Below, in pieces: positions 44,664 to 53,842 of a DNA stretch of 64,000 nucleotides. Made by a program: the position numbers and the translations under genes. The notes under the pieces were generated by a model that ran no database searches, had not been told where the DNA came from, and saw only the letters and a program-made list of their open reading frames with translations. Within the stretch, counting starts at the first letter, position 1. The number at the start of each line of letters is the position of its first letter. Source of the DNA: JBALVT01 sp045110675 (GTDB lineage Bacteria > Pseudomonadota > Gammaproteobacteria > Pseudomonadales > Halieaceae); assembly GCA_045110675.1 (NCBI GenBank), contig JBGCGJ010000006.1, forward strand, positions 248,001 to 312,000, read 5' to 3'.

Positions 44664-45428
44664 TTAAAGCTCGATGTCGTAATCCATGATCACCGGAGCG
44701 TGTGACGAAAACTCGCGGCTCTTGTAGATGGCACCGTAGTCAATGGCGTATTTCAGACCGCCGGACACGATGTGTAGATCAACGCGCCAGCCATTGCTGC
44801 CGCGATCGCCAGACGGCCACCAACTGTACTCGTCGTGATCCGAGTTGATCTCTCGAAACGCATCGACATACCCAGATTCGACGAGTTCATCCATCCATTG
44901 GCGCTCTTCCGCTAGAAACCCGGAAGAGTTGCTGTTGGCCTCGGTATCTTGCAGATCTACGGCTTTGTGTGCGATTTGCCAGTTGCCGCAGATGATGAAC
45001 TCTCGCCGTTTGTTACGAACTTTTTGCAAATGTCCCTGCAGTAGATTGAAAAACTCTGATTTTCGGAGCTGTTGATCGGCGTTGCCATTCTCGGCACTTG
45101 GTGCCAGCAGGCAACCCACACTCAGGTTTTCGAAATCGGCTTGAATATAGCGACCTTCCATATCGAAATCAGCAAATCCCAATCCAGTCATGATGGCTTT
45201 GGGCAGTTCGCGTGTGTAAATGGCGACTCCGTTCTCTTTGCCATCAACGTCATCGAAAAAATAGGCGTTGTATTGGGGGGGGAAAAAAAGATCGTCCTTT
45301 AGGTCATATTCCGAACACCGCAGATCCTGAATACAAATAAAATCTGCATCCTGCTCCTGTAGCCATTCGTAAAATCCGTTTTTTGCAGCGTCTTTTATAC
45401 CGTCAGCGCTGAAACTGATGATCCTCAT
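44664..45428 (-). CDS. crc: Crc-like catabolite repression control protein (catalytically degenerate exonuclease III)
   Basis: This 254-residue protein has the exonuclease III/EEP fold and lies between rph and pyrE, as crc does in Pseudomonas. Most exonuclease III catalytic positions are changed: Asn7 is Ser7, Glu34 is Asp35 (QDLRC), the Tyr109 position is Leu, and the GDMN box is GNWQ (Asn149, Gln151). Asp217 and His243 remain. Pseudomonas Crc shares this loss of nuclease residues and acts with Hfq to block translation of catabolic mRNAs. Shared stretches include GLGFADFDMEGRYIQADF, GFLAEERQWMDELV and YSWWP. The Crc call is strong; a role with Hfq here is inferred. Confidence 0.88.
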   Translation of the reverse strand: MRIISFSADGIKDAAKNGFYEWLQEQDADFICIQDLRCSEYDLKDDLFFPPQYNAYFFDDVDGKENGVAIYTRELPKAIMTGLGFADFDMEGRYIQADFENLSVGCLLAPSAENGNADQQLRKSEFFNLLQGHLQKVRNKRREFIICGNWQIAHKAVDLQDTEANSNSSGFLAEERQWMDELVESGYVDAFREINSDHDEYSWWPSGDRGSNGWRVDLHIVSGGLKYAIDYGAIYKSREFSSHAPVIMDYDIEL

Positions 45429-45669
45429 TCATAGCCCCTAATTTTTAGAGCGTGTATGATACCCATGCTATTCGCACTGGAATACACTGTATTCGAAGCC
45501 AGTGATGCTGGCGTCCGTGCCTTGGAATTGCTAGGTCTCGCCTTTAATATTTATACCTGCGCTGGGCAGGGTGTATTAGAAGTGCCGGCTCAAGCCATAC
45601 GACTTTATACAACAAAATCCAATTGTGGGGAACTTAAACCCGTTCCAATTCATCTTATCGGAAGAATTA

Positions 45670-46314
45670 ATGCACGCCTATCAGTCAGAGTTTATAGACC
45701 TCGCCAAACAACACAATGTCCTCAAGTTTGGGGAATTTACGCTTAAATCGGGTCGTATTAGTCCCTATTTCTTCAACGCCGGTGCTTTTGACAGTGGCGC
45801 TGCCCTCGCTGCGCTAGGTCGATGTTACGCCAACCGCATAGTCGATTCCCGTTTGGAATTTGATGTACTGCTCGGGCCAGCGTACAAGGGTATACCTCTT
45901 GCGGCGGCGACTGCGGTTTCTCTGGCTCGTGATCATGATATAGACATACCTTTTGCCTACAACAGAAAGGAAGCCAAGAGTCACGGGGAAGGCGGCAGCT
46001 TGGTCGGAGCACCTTTGGTCGGCCGAGTGCTGGTCATCGACGACGTCATCACCGCTGGTACCGCCGTGCGAGAGGTCATTGCAATGATTGAAGGCTGTGG
46101 GGCGCAGCTCGCCGGTGTTGCGATTGGTTTGGATCGTCAGGAGCGTGGTAAGGGTGAGTTGTCCGCAATTCAGGAGATTGAACGCAATTACGATGTACCT
46201 GTCTTAAGTATCGTAGGAATGGAACATTTAATCGCATATCTCAAGGCAGAAGGTGGCACATCGCTTGAAGTGAGTGCCGCCATGGAGTCATATCGTGATC
46301 GCTACGGGGTCTGA
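45670..46314 (+). CDS. pyrE: Orotate phosphoribosyltransferase
   Basis: The product is 214 residues (E. coli 213). It has HNVLKFGEFTLKSGRISPYFFNAG (in parts) near the N-terminus, AYKGIPLAAATAVSL, and the PRPP loop RVLVIDDVITAGTAVREV. It makes OMP in pyrimidine synthesis. I chose ATG at 45670, with GGAAGA upstream; the frame is open earlier but lacks family similarity. The 241-bp gap upstream, divergent from crc, shows no clear attenuator to me. Confidence 0.96.
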   Translation: MHAYQSEFIDLAKQHNVLKFGEFTLKSGRISPYFFNAGAFDSGAALAALGRCYANRIVDSRLEFDVLLGPAYKGIPLAAATAVSLARDHDIDIPFAYNRKEAKSHGEGGSLVGAPLVGRVLVIDDVITAGTAVREVIAMIEGCGAQLAGVAIGLDRQERGKGELSAIQEIERNYDVPVLSIVGMEHLIAYLKAEGGTSLEVSAAMESYRDRYGV

Positions 46315-46351
46315 TCTTGTTAAAAGCCACTTTTGACCATATATTAAAGCT

Positions 46352-47008
46352 ATGAACTATACGAAACCTCGCACCTTATCAACGGCTATGTCGTTATTGA
46401 TACTGCTCTGTGCCCCAGTGGTTCAGGCTGGCCTTATGTATCGCTACATAAACGATGAGGGCAATGTGGTTCTCGACTATCAGGTGCCTGCAGCCGATAT
46501 TGGCAAGGGTTACGAAATCTTGAACGAAGAAGGCGTGGTGCTAGAGGTTGTGCCCCGGGAGCTAACGGACGAAGAGCGGGCAAACGTTAGTAGCGAGGAG
46601 AAGCAGCTAGCCAACGTGCGGGCCGAGCAGGAGCGTCTAAGGGCCTGGGATGAATCTTTGTTGCTGCGCTATAGCAGTGTGGAGGATATAGAGGCTGCTC
46701 GCGATAGAGCGCTGGGTTCACTGCTGATCAATTTGAGTATTCTGAAAAGCAACACCCGGTCACTGAAGCAGCAGGTAGAAAATTATCAAACCCAGGCGGC
46801 ACAAATTGAGCGTGGGGGTGGTAGTGTTGACGTCGAGAGGCTGGCCGCCATCGAAGACTTACAGAATGAAATCTCTGCCATCGAACGCTCTATTGTCGAT
46901 CGAACTCAGGAAATGGAAGATGTTAGAGCGGAGTATCAATTGGACATTGAGAGATTCGATCAGTTGTTGGACGTGGTCGAACTTCGTCGCAACATGATAG
47001 CCCGCTAG
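46352..47008 (+). CDS. Exported DUF4124-like protein with a coiled coil
   Basis: This 218-residue protein has a signal peptide (cleavage near VQA-GL, about residue 26). A short DUF4124-like stretch follows (MYRYINDEGNVVLDYQVP), as in several periplasmic proteins. The remainder (about 75-218) is a long charged helix likely to form a coiled coil. The function is unknown. It follows pyrE by 37 bp on the same strand and may be co-transcribed. Confidence 0.75.
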   Translation: MNYTKPRTLSTAMSLLILLCAPVVQAGLMYRYINDEGNVVLDYQVPAADIGKGYEILNEEGVVLEVVPRELTDEERANVSSEEKQLANVRAEQERLRAWDESLLLRYSSVEDIEAARDRALGSLLINLSILKSNTRSLKQQVENYQTQAAQIERGGGSVDVERLAAIEDLQNEISAIERSIVDRTQEMEDVRAEYQLDIERFDQLLDVVELRRNMIAR

Positions 47009-47037
47009 TACAATCCGCCTCGATTTCAGTGTATTGA

Positions 47038-47673
47038 CTAACTAAGTCTCGAGGTGGCTTGTCCCGCCAGTGGCTGACTCACAGCATCCTTGAAAAAGCC
47101 TTGAAGTATCAGCTGCCACTGTTGCTGCCAATCGCCAGTGGGAGGGCGCTTAAAGCCGCTGCGGACATACTGCTGTATCCTTCCCTCCGCTGCCGATAAC
47201 AACACATTTGCCGCTGCCGCCAGAGGAATACTCGGCCGCAATCCCTCACGCACTTCCGCTTCTCGTATTACCTGTTTCAGTTGAGTTTCAAAGCGGTCAT
47301 ACAGTTGCGCGACTCTGAGATGCAATCGCTCAGTTTCGCCGGTGAGCGCGTCGCCGGTGAGTATTCTGGTGATACCGGGATTACGTTCGCTGAAGGCCAA
47401 TAGTAGTAACAGCATTTTTTCACAGCGCTTGGCTGCGGTGGTTTCTTCGTTGAGTATGATGCCGACTCTGGTGAAGAGCGTCTCTTCGATAAACTCGATC
47501 AAGCCCTCAAACATTTTTGACTTGCTGGGGAAATGCCGATACAGAGCTGCCTCGGATACGCCCACCTGCTTTGCGAGCCCAGCCGTTGTTATCCTATCGC
47601 AAGGATTGGCCTCCAGCATTTGCGCCAGTGCTTCCAGAATTTGCTGACGACGTTGAGATTTCTTCGGAGGCAT
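47038..47673 (-). CDS. slmA: Nucleoid occlusion factor SlmA
   Basis: This 211-residue TetR-family protein has an N-terminal HTH (RRQQILEALAQMLEANPCDRIT and VSEAALYRHFPSKSKMFEGL). The C-terminal ITRILTGDALTGETERLHLRV segment is characteristic of SlmA. It binds chromosomal SBS sites and blocks FtsZ ring assembly over the nucleoid. I chose ATG at 47673 (MPPKKSQRRQ); a TTG at 47688 is in frame. It is slightly longer than E. coli SlmA (198) at the C-terminus. Confidence 0.93.
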   Translation of the reverse strand: MPPKKSQRRQQILEALAQMLEANPCDRITTAGLAKQVGVSEAALYRHFPSKSKMFEGLIEFIEETLFTRVGIILNEETTAAKRCEKMLLLLLAFSERNPGITRILTGDALTGETERLHLRVAQLYDRFETQLKQVIREAEVREGLRPSIPLAAAANVLLSAAEGRIQQYVRSGFKRPPTGDWQQQWQLILQGFFKDAVSQPLAGQATSRLS

Positions 47674-47807
47674 GTCAGTCCATGTCAAATCGCATAGCGA
47701 GTAATGCTAGCGATAACCATGCGACCCTGCAATGACTGTGTGATGTAATCGAGCAGATATTTTGTCGCAAAGTGTGATTAACCCTTCGAACTGACGGTTT
47801 TTTGCGT

Positions 47808-48710
47808 CTAGTTGCGTCGGTTGGTGATTAGGGTTCCCACACCTTCATCGGTAAAGACTTCCAACAACACGGCGTGCGGCATTCTGCCGTCGACAATATG
47901 GGCGCTGGTGACACCGCCTTTTACCGCGTCGAGTGCGCAGCCAATTTTGGGTAGCATGCCGCCGCTTATGGTCCCGTCTTCGATGAGACCGTCAACTTGC
48001 TCAGTGCTCAGGCCAGTGAGTATGGCCCCTGCCTTGTCCATAAGCCCTGCAACGTTGGTTAGCAACATGAGTTTTTCGGCACCCATCACCTCGGCAATTT
48101 TACCCGCCACCAGGTCGGCGTTTATATTGTAGGTTCGCCCCGCTTCATCAACGCCTATCGGAGCAATGACGGGAATGAAATTACTTTCCAGAATGACGTT
48201 CAATACTTCCGTGTCAATTTGGTCGACTTCTCCTACATGGCCAATGTCGACAATCTCCGAGGCACCCAGATCGGGACTGTAGCGGTTTACTTGCAGTTCG
48301 CGGGCTCTAATAAGCTGGCCATCTTTGCCGGTGACACCGATGGCCTTACCGCCATTGCGGTTGATTGACGAGACAATTTCCTTGTTCACACTCCCGCCCA
48401 ACACCATCTCTACGACGTCCATTGTTTCCGAATTGGTGACGCGCATACCGTTGACGAATTCAGTCTGAATATTCAGTTTTTCTAGCAGTGAACCAATCTG
48501 TGGACCGCCCCCATGAACGACAACGGGGTTCATTCCAACCAACTTCATCAAGACCACGTCTCTGGCGAAGCTATCGTGCAGCGCAGAGTCGGTCATAGCG
48601 TTGCCACCAAACTTTACCACCACGGTCTTTGCCGTGAAGCGCTGAATATAAGGAAGGGCTTCGGTGAGGACGTGGGCAATATTGAGGGCAGATTCGCGGT
48701 CGAGTGACAT
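47808..48710 (-). CDS. argB: Acetylglutamate kinase
   Basis: The product has 300 residues. It has VVKFGGNAMTD near residue 32, NPVVVHGGGPQIGSLLEKL, FVNGMRVTNSETMDVVEMVLGG and GKDGQLI. The longer N-terminal helix marks the arginine-sensitive hexameric type found in Pseudomonas, so feedback by arginine is expected. It lies 56 bp downstream of the AlgC-type gene, as in Pseudomonas. Confidence 0.97.
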   Translation of the reverse strand: MSLDRESALNIAHVLTEALPYIQRFTAKTVVVKFGGNAMTDSALHDSFARDVVLMKLVGMNPVVVHGGGPQIGSLLEKLNIQTEFVNGMRVTNSETMDVVEMVLGGSVNKEIVSSINRNGGKAIGVTGKDGQLIRARELQVNRYSPDLGASEIVDIGHVGEVDQIDTEVLNVILESNFIPVIAPIGVDEAGRTYNINADLVAGKIAEVMGAEKLMLLTNVAGLMDKAGAILTGLSTEQVDGLIEDGTISGGMLPKIGCALDAVKGGVTSAHIVDGRMPHAVLLEVFTDEGVGTLITNRRN

Positions 48711-48766
48711 AGTTGTTCCGTTGTTATTTCAGTGGGATGGTGCCCACTGATGTTTTGTCTTGGCGT

Positions 48767-51334
48767 TTAGAAGGGCAGATCCAGCTCGGGCTGGGCGAGG
48801 GCTATTTGCGCCTTAAAGTCCTGCTTGACCACCTCCAGGGTGCTTTCGTCGGACGCTTCAAAGCGGGCAGTCAAGGCAGCGGATGTATTCGAAGCGCGCA
48901 GGAGTCCCCAGCCATCTTTATAGTCTACCCTTATCCCATCGAGGGTATTTATTTTGCCGTCGGGAAATTCGCAGTTTTTGACGATGGCATCCATAATCGA
49001 AAACTTGTTGGACTCTTCCACCGGCACAATAATCTCAGGCGTACTGACACTGCTGGGAAGGTCCGCCAGGGTCTCGTCCAGGCTAACGCCATTGGTGCTC
49101 AAAATTTCTGCGAGCCGCCCCGCCGCATACATGCCATCGTCAAAGCCATACCAGCGCTCGCCGAAGAACATGTGGCCAGAGAATTCACCGCCCAGTAGCG
49201 CACCCGTCTCGGCCATTTTTTCTTTCATGAAGGCGTGGCCTGTTTTCCATAGAACTGGCCTGCCACCAAAACGAGTGATCAGATGGGAAAGGTCGCGAGA
49301 GCATTTCACATCGAAGACAACGTCGGCTCCTGGATTTCGCGATACTACATCCTGGGCGTAGATCATCAGTAATACGTCAGAGCGCACGATTTTTCCGCTG
49401 GATGTCACCACGGCGAGTCGATCCCCGTCGCCATCAAAGGCCACCCCAAAATCTGCTTGCTCATGCTCGACCACGGCCACCAGGTCCGCCAGATTTGCCT
49501 CGTTGCTGGTGTCGGGGGGATGGTTGGGGAAGCGACCATCAATATCGCAGTAAAGTGGCACCACTTCACAACCCAACTCTTCGAAGAGTCGAGGCGCCAG
49601 CAAGCCCGTAACACCATTGCCGGCATCGATGACAATCTTTAGTGGCACCGCTATCGCGATATCACCGACAACCTCGTCGATGTATGCGGGAACGATGTCT
49701 TCTTTTATGGTCCGTCCCTGGCCGGTCGTAAAGTCACCTTCGATCACCCGCTCGCGAATGGTTTGAATGCCCCCTGCGGCAAGAGTCTGTTCGTTAAACA
49801 CGATTTTAAAGCCGTTATCTTGCGCCTGATTGTGGCTGCCGGTCACCATGACGCCGGATTTGGCGTTGAGGTGTCGAGTGGCGAAGTAAAGCAGCGGTGT
49901 GGGGACAGTACCAATATCGATAACGTCTCGACCGCTCTCCATGAGACTTCGAATCAATCCAGCCTTTATTCTTGGGCTTGAATCTCGTCCATCTGAAGCG
50001 ACGATGATGGCTTGTTGATCGAGGTCAATCGCAACGCTACCAATGGCTCCCCCTATTCGAGCAACCAATTCATCGGTCAGCTCAGTTTTGGCGATACCTC
50101 TAATATCGTAAGCCCTAAAAATATGATCCGGCAGACCGCTTTCTACTTCTTTTTCGATCGGCAGCTCTTCGGGCAAATCCAGTTCAAGCACCTCGTCGAC
50201 TTCGTCGATCATGTTGGTAGGTTGAAACAAGGGATTGGTCAATTCCGAGCTGGGTGTGTAGCTAACTTCGGGCGGTGATGCCACTCCAGCCTTTGAGCCG
50301 CCACCTTTGCGAAGGGACTTAACCGTGGCTCTGCGCAGTTGTTTGGCCACAGAAACTAACTCGGGAACTTCTAGTACCAGTGGTGTTTTGCTATCTGCCG
50401 CAGAAATCACGCGATCAATTTCAGATAGTAGTGAGCGGCGAGACAATAACAGAACCATGGTAGCTGCGGCGATCGCCGCCAGCATAGACAGTACAGAGAT
50501 CAACCAGACCGGCATCGTATCGACGGCGAGTTTGTCCAACAGGGCCTGTGAGGGAGTAAACCCCAATCTCCAGTTTGTCTGTTCTATAGGCGCGAGCTGA
50601 GTGTATTCATCGGTCTCTGCCGTTCCTGCTACGGCTACGTCTACCACTCTTTCCCTGCCGGTGGAGGTTGTGAAAAATTGATGCAAAATGGATCGTCCCA
50701 ATGTTGGATCCAGAGCGTTAAGCTCGTCGACAAGTAGCTGATTGTCGATAGTCGCTATTATGACCGCCTTGCTCTCCTGAATTCGAGGGTGCGATATCAG
50801 ATAGGCCAGTGATGTCAGCCAGCGACTTTCAAACTGATAGGCTTCAGGCAGGGTTTCCTCTCCAATGCTGGTTCGCCTTACCAGGTCGACTTCGATGTGA
50901 TTGCGCAAGCCCTGATTGCCGCCTTCAAATCCGGCAGTTCCCATCTCGCCTATGGGCAGGATGCGTAAACTAATCACTTCAGGGAAGTAATCCAACATGG
51001 TCTGTTCGATGAGCGATAGGTTTTGCTCCGACCCACCGCCGATTGCCGATAGTGCGAGCGGCGACTTGGCGGCGCCCTGCATTCTCTGGCCCAGCAGTGA
51101 AATCATTTGTTTGACGTTGACCGACTGCTGCGTTGCGTAAGCTGCACTTACCCGTTCGATCTGTGCCTGTTGCAAGGCGGGTTCTCGCAAAAAGAGCAAG
51201 TATGCCAACCCCAGGGCAATGGGAGTAAGCGCGACGACTAACGACCATACAACGATGCTGCGAAGCGCATTGCCCTTGGCGCTGATTCCCGGTGCGGTAG
51301 CCGTGTTTCTGGCGTTCTTTTCAGTTCTTGGCAT
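48767..51334 (-). CDS. algC: Phosphomannomutase/phosphoglucomutase (AlgC type) with long membrane N-terminus
   Basis: The protein has 855 residues. The C-terminal half (about 400-855) is a complete alpha-D-phosphohexomutase with the phosphoserine loop VMVTGSHNQAQDNGFKI, the metal loop FDGDGDRLAVV, sugar-binding GGEFSGH and phosphate-binding RASNTSAAL. The N-terminal ~390 residues have two membrane helices (about 28-50 and 280-305) flanking a periplasmic segment, then a low-complexity linker. Some Pseudomonas AlgC genes encode similar long forms. It makes mannose-1-P and glucose-1-P for surface polysaccharides. It lies between coaBC and argB. Confidence 0.92.
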   Translation of the reverse strand: MPRTEKNARNTATAPGISAKGNALRSIVVWSLVVALTPIALGLAYLLFLREPALQQAQIERVSAAYATQQSVNVKQMISLLGQRMQGAAKSPLALSAIGGGSEQNLSLIEQTMLDYFPEVISLRILPIGEMGTAGFEGGNQGLRNHIEVDLVRRTSIGEETLPEAYQFESRWLTSLAYLISHPRIQESKAVIIATIDNQLLVDELNALDPTLGRSILHQFFTTSTGRERVVDVAVAGTAETDEYTQLAPIEQTNWRLGFTPSQALLDKLAVDTMPVWLISVLSMLAAIAAATMVLLLSRRSLLSEIDRVISAADSKTPLVLEVPELVSVAKQLRRATVKSLRKGGGSKAGVASPPEVSYTPSSELTNPLFQPTNMIDEVDEVLELDLPEELPIEKEVESGLPDHIFRAYDIRGIAKTELTDELVARIGGAIGSVAIDLDQQAIIVASDGRDSSPRIKAGLIRSLMESGRDVIDIGTVPTPLLYFATRHLNAKSGVMVTGSHNQAQDNGFKIVFNEQTLAAGGIQTIRERVIEGDFTTGQGRTIKEDIVPAYIDEVVGDIAIAVPLKIVIDAGNGVTGLLAPRLFEELGCEVVPLYCDIDGRFPNHPPDTSNEANLADLVAVVEHEQADFGVAFDGDGDRLAVVTSSGKIVRSDVLLMIYAQDVVSRNPGADVVFDVKCSRDLSHLITRFGGRPVLWKTGHAFMKEKMAETGALLGGEFSGHMFFGERWYGFDDGMYAAGRLAEILSTNGVSLDETLADLPSSVSTPEIIVPVEESNKFSIMDAIVKNCEFPDGKINTLDGIRVDYKDGWGLLRASNTSAALTARFEASDESTLEVVKQDFKAQIALAQPELDLPF

Positions 51335-51432
51335 GTTTAGAAAAAGGCATTTGAATTTATTTCGCCAATCATATTACGGGCGCAGATTTTACGATACGGA
51401 CAATAGAGCATAATTTTCCCAAGGCTAGGCCT

Positions 51433-52626
51433 TTAGCGGGATTGGACGGCTATAAGAGCCAAAATTTCCCTGGCGATGATCGACTTGCTTGATCTTTTAA
51501 GTGTTTCTTCTCCGTCGGGCCAGATGACAATCACTTCGTTTTCGTCGCTGTTAAAGCCTGTTTCGGTACTCGAGACATCATTGGCCACAATCATATCCAG
51601 ATTTTTTCGTTCAAGTTTACCTCTGGCGTAGGGCACAACATCGATAGTTTCTGCCGCAAAACCCACAGTAAAGGGTTTTGGTTCACTGGCGGCAACACTC
51701 GCTACGATATCGGGATTGCGAACCAGCTCCAGGGAGCGTTCCTCTGAGCCTTTTTTTATTTTTTGCTGTTCGATATTGACGGGCCGGTAGTCGGCGACAG
51801 CGGCACAGGCGATAAAAATATCGCACTGAGGAAGTAAATCAGTGCATTGATCCAGCATCTCGCGCGCACTTTGCACATCGTATCTGGTAACGTGCTCGGG
51901 TGTTGAGAGCGCAACGGGCCCGCAAACCAGGGTCGTCTGAGCCCCCGCATCAATCGCGGCCTGGGCGAGTGCAAATCCCATTTTTCCAGAACTATGATTG
52001 GAAATGTAGCGCACGGGGTCCAAGGCTTCACGGGTGGGCCCCGCGGTAATCACAATACGTAGGCCTTCCAGCTCTCGGGAATCGAACAGAGCACAGGCAC
52101 GGTTGGCGATAGCAGTAGGTTGTTCCATTCTTCCCGGTCCGATATCTCCGCAGGCTTGTTCACCTTCTGCCGGCCCGACCATCAAAAAATCACGTGATTC
52201 CAGAATTGAGACGTTATTGCTAGTCGCCGGGTCTTTCCACATCTGTTGATTCATTGCTGGAGCAAGCAGTTTTGGTGCGGCAGTGGCCAAGGCGACGGTG
52301 GTTAATAAGTCATCAGCCCGCCCGGCCGCCAAGCGGGCGATTAGGTCCGCTGTCGCCGGAGCAATCAGCAGCAAATCAGCCCAGCGCGCGAGTTCGATAT
52401 GGCCCATGCCCATTTCCGCCTCCGCGTCGAGCAATTCAGTGTGCACAGGATTGCCTGAGAGCGCTTGCAAGGTTAAAGGAGTGATAAATTCCTGCGCACC
52501 CCGGGTCATTACAACTCTGACATTGGCCCCATGTTCCTGGAGCTGCCTGACAAGCTCCGCCGACTTGTAGGCGGCAATGCCACCACTGACGCCGAGTAAC
52601 ACATTGCGATTGAATAGATGTGCCAT
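51433..52626 (-). CDS. coaBC: Bifunctional phosphopantothenoylcysteine decarboxylase/synthetase
   Basis: The protein has 397 residues. The N-terminal flavoprotein CoaC domain (about 1-185) has LLGVSGGIAAYKSAELVR, the His in MGHIELARWADLLLIAPATA and APAMNQQMW. The CoaB domain (about 188-397) has ITAGPTREALDPVRYISNHSSGKMG and the AAVADYRP motif. It makes 4'-phosphopantetheine from phosphopantothenate for coenzyme A. In Pseudomonas and E. coli dut follows; here it does not. Confidence 0.97.
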   Translation of the reverse strand: MAHLFNRNVLLGVSGGIAAYKSAELVRQLQEHGANVRVVMTRGAQEFITPLTLQALSGNPVHTELLDAEAEMGMGHIELARWADLLLIAPATADLIARLAAGRADDLLTTVALATAAPKLLAPAMNQQMWKDPATSNNVSILESRDFLMVGPAEGEQACGDIGPGRMEQPTAIANRACALFDSRELEGLRIVITAGPTREALDPVRYISNHSSGKMGFALAQAAIDAGAQTTLVCGPVALSTPEHVTRYDVQSAREMLDQCTDLLPQCDIFIACAAVADYRPVNIEQQKIKKGSEERSLELVRNPDIVASVAASEPKPFTVGFAAETIDVVPYARGKLERKNLDMIVANDVSSTETGFNSDENEVIVIWPDGEETLKRSSKSIIAREILALIAVQSR

Positions 52627-52731
52627 TTATTGTGCCCGGAGAGGAAAATAGCTTAAGGGAAGAGAAAGATACCATTCGATCGGCTTATTTGACACTGGGG
52701 TAAATCCACAAATGCCAGGGAGAGGTTTACT

Positions 52732-53406
52732 GTGAGTATTGCGACCTGGGGGGTGGGGGAGTCGCCGCGAGAGAAGTTGCTTGCCAATGGCGAGAAGGCG
52801 CTGTCAGATGCCGAGCTCCTGGCGGTACTGTTTGGTTCCGGTCGGCGTGGCTGCGACGCAGTCCAATTCTCGCGCGAGCTTTTGCTGCACTTTGAAGGCC
52901 TGGCCGGTGTACTCAACGCAGAATCCTCAGCGATCTTGGCTCAAGTCGGGATGGGTGTGGCCAAATATGCCCAGCTTCGCGCTTCCCTGGAGTTGGCCAG
53001 GCGTCAGGCCCTGGCTGCGGTAAGGGAAAAAGATGTGTTGTCCAGCCCCCAGAGCACTCAGCGGTTTTTGCAGCATCACCTGGGAGGTCGCACCCGCGAA
53101 GTGTTTTGTTGTATTTTCCTGGACAGCCAGCATCAGGTGATTTGCTGCGAGGATCTGTTTTTGGGAACCCTCGATGGTGCGGCAGTATATCCCCGAGAGG
53201 TCGCCGTCAGAGCACTGCAGTATCGTGCTGCGGCGGTCATTTTTGCGCACAATCACCCCTCGGGGGTTGCCAGTCCAAGCGGCGCAGACAAGCGAATTAC
53301 CGAAAGATTGAAAAACGCCCTAAGTTTACTGGATATCCGGGTGCTCGATCATGTGATCGTTGGTCGCGGAAAACCCTTTTCTTTCGCCGAGTCCGGCTTG
53401 TTGTAG
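52732..53406 (+). CDS. radC: RadC/MPN-domain protein (UPF0758)
   Basis: This 224-residue protein has a GTG start. The helical N-terminal part has WGVGESPREKLLANGEKALSDAELLAVLFGSG (about 6-38). The C-terminal JAB/MPN domain carries the metal motif HNHPSGVASPSGAD and the RVLDHVIVG strand. The name RadC is historical, and a DNA-repair role has not held up. It is divergent from coaBC, as in E. coli. Confidence 0.93.
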   Translation: MSIATWGVGESPREKLLANGEKALSDAELLAVLFGSGRRGCDAVQFSRELLLHFEGLAGVLNAESSAILAQVGMGVAKYAQLRASLELARRQALAAVREKDVLSSPQSTQRFLQHHLGGRTREVFCCIFLDSQHQVICCEDLFLGTLDGAAVYPREVAVRALQYRAAAVIFAHNHPSGVASPSGADKRITERLKNALSLLDIRVLDHVIVGRGKPFSFAESGLL

Positions 53407-53452
53407 TCGTCACTTTGGCCATTGGTTTGCTTACCGGGGGCAGCGCTTTTTC

Positions 53453-53481
53453 TTGCCTTGCCGGATGGCTTCTGGTATAAA
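53453..53481 (+). promoter_or_regulatory. Candidate promoter of rpmB-rpmG
   Basis: TTGCCT (53453-53458) and TATAAA (53476-53481) are spaced by 17 bp, with a TG one base before the -10 (extended -10). The expected start near 53488 gives a leader of about 90 nt before rpmB. Confidence 0.6.
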
Positions 53482-53579
53482 GTCGCGCTCCGCGAAGCCG
53501 GTGCCTTAAAAGGCCCGCATCTGCATCAAACAAAATGATCCCGCCTCGGTTGGGAATGACTAGTAAGAGTGATTAGATC

Positions 53580-53816
53580 ATGGCCAGAGTATGTGAAGTG
53601 ACCGGTAAACGACCGGTGACTGGAAACAATGTTTCACACGCGAAAAATCGCACACGACGTCGTTTTTTGCCCAATTTGCACCACCACCGTTTCTGGATAG
53701 AATCTGAGAAGCGTTTTGTTAGCCTGCGGGTGTCCAGCAAGGGCATGCGTATTATCGACAAAAAAGGCATTGAACAGGTTCTGGAAGATATCCGTAGCCG
53801 CGGCCAAAAGGTTTAA
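53580..53816 (+). CDS. rpmB: 50S ribosomal protein L28
   Basis: The 78-residue protein starts MARVCEVTGKRPVTGNNVSHAKNRTRRRF, the L28 signature, and keeps the C-terminal RVSSKGMRIIDKKGIEQVL. The single Cys5 is not part of a zinc ribbon (a C-minus paralogue). It pairs with rpmG 26 bp downstream. Confidence 0.98.
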   Translation: MARVCEVTGKRPVTGNNVSHAKNRTRRRFLPNLHHHRFWIESEKRFVSLRVSSKGMRIIDKKGIEQVLEDIRSRGQKV

Positions 53817-53842
53817 TCGGCCAGGCCGATAGGAGAGTTGAG

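Noticed and set aside
45456..45746. 96-codon plus-strand frame upstream of pyrE
   Set aside because: It overlaps the start of pyrE in another frame, lacks a ribosome-binding site and has no family features.
48713..49198. 161-codon plus-strand frame opposite the AlgC-type gene
   Set aside because: It is antisense to the conserved mutase domain and its translation resembles no protein family.
53623..53640. parS-like half site: GAAAC-AAT-GTTTC followed by ACACG
   Set aside because: Only one arm resembles parS (TGTTTCAC), and the sequence encodes the conserved GNNVSHA of L28, so the match is explained by coding.
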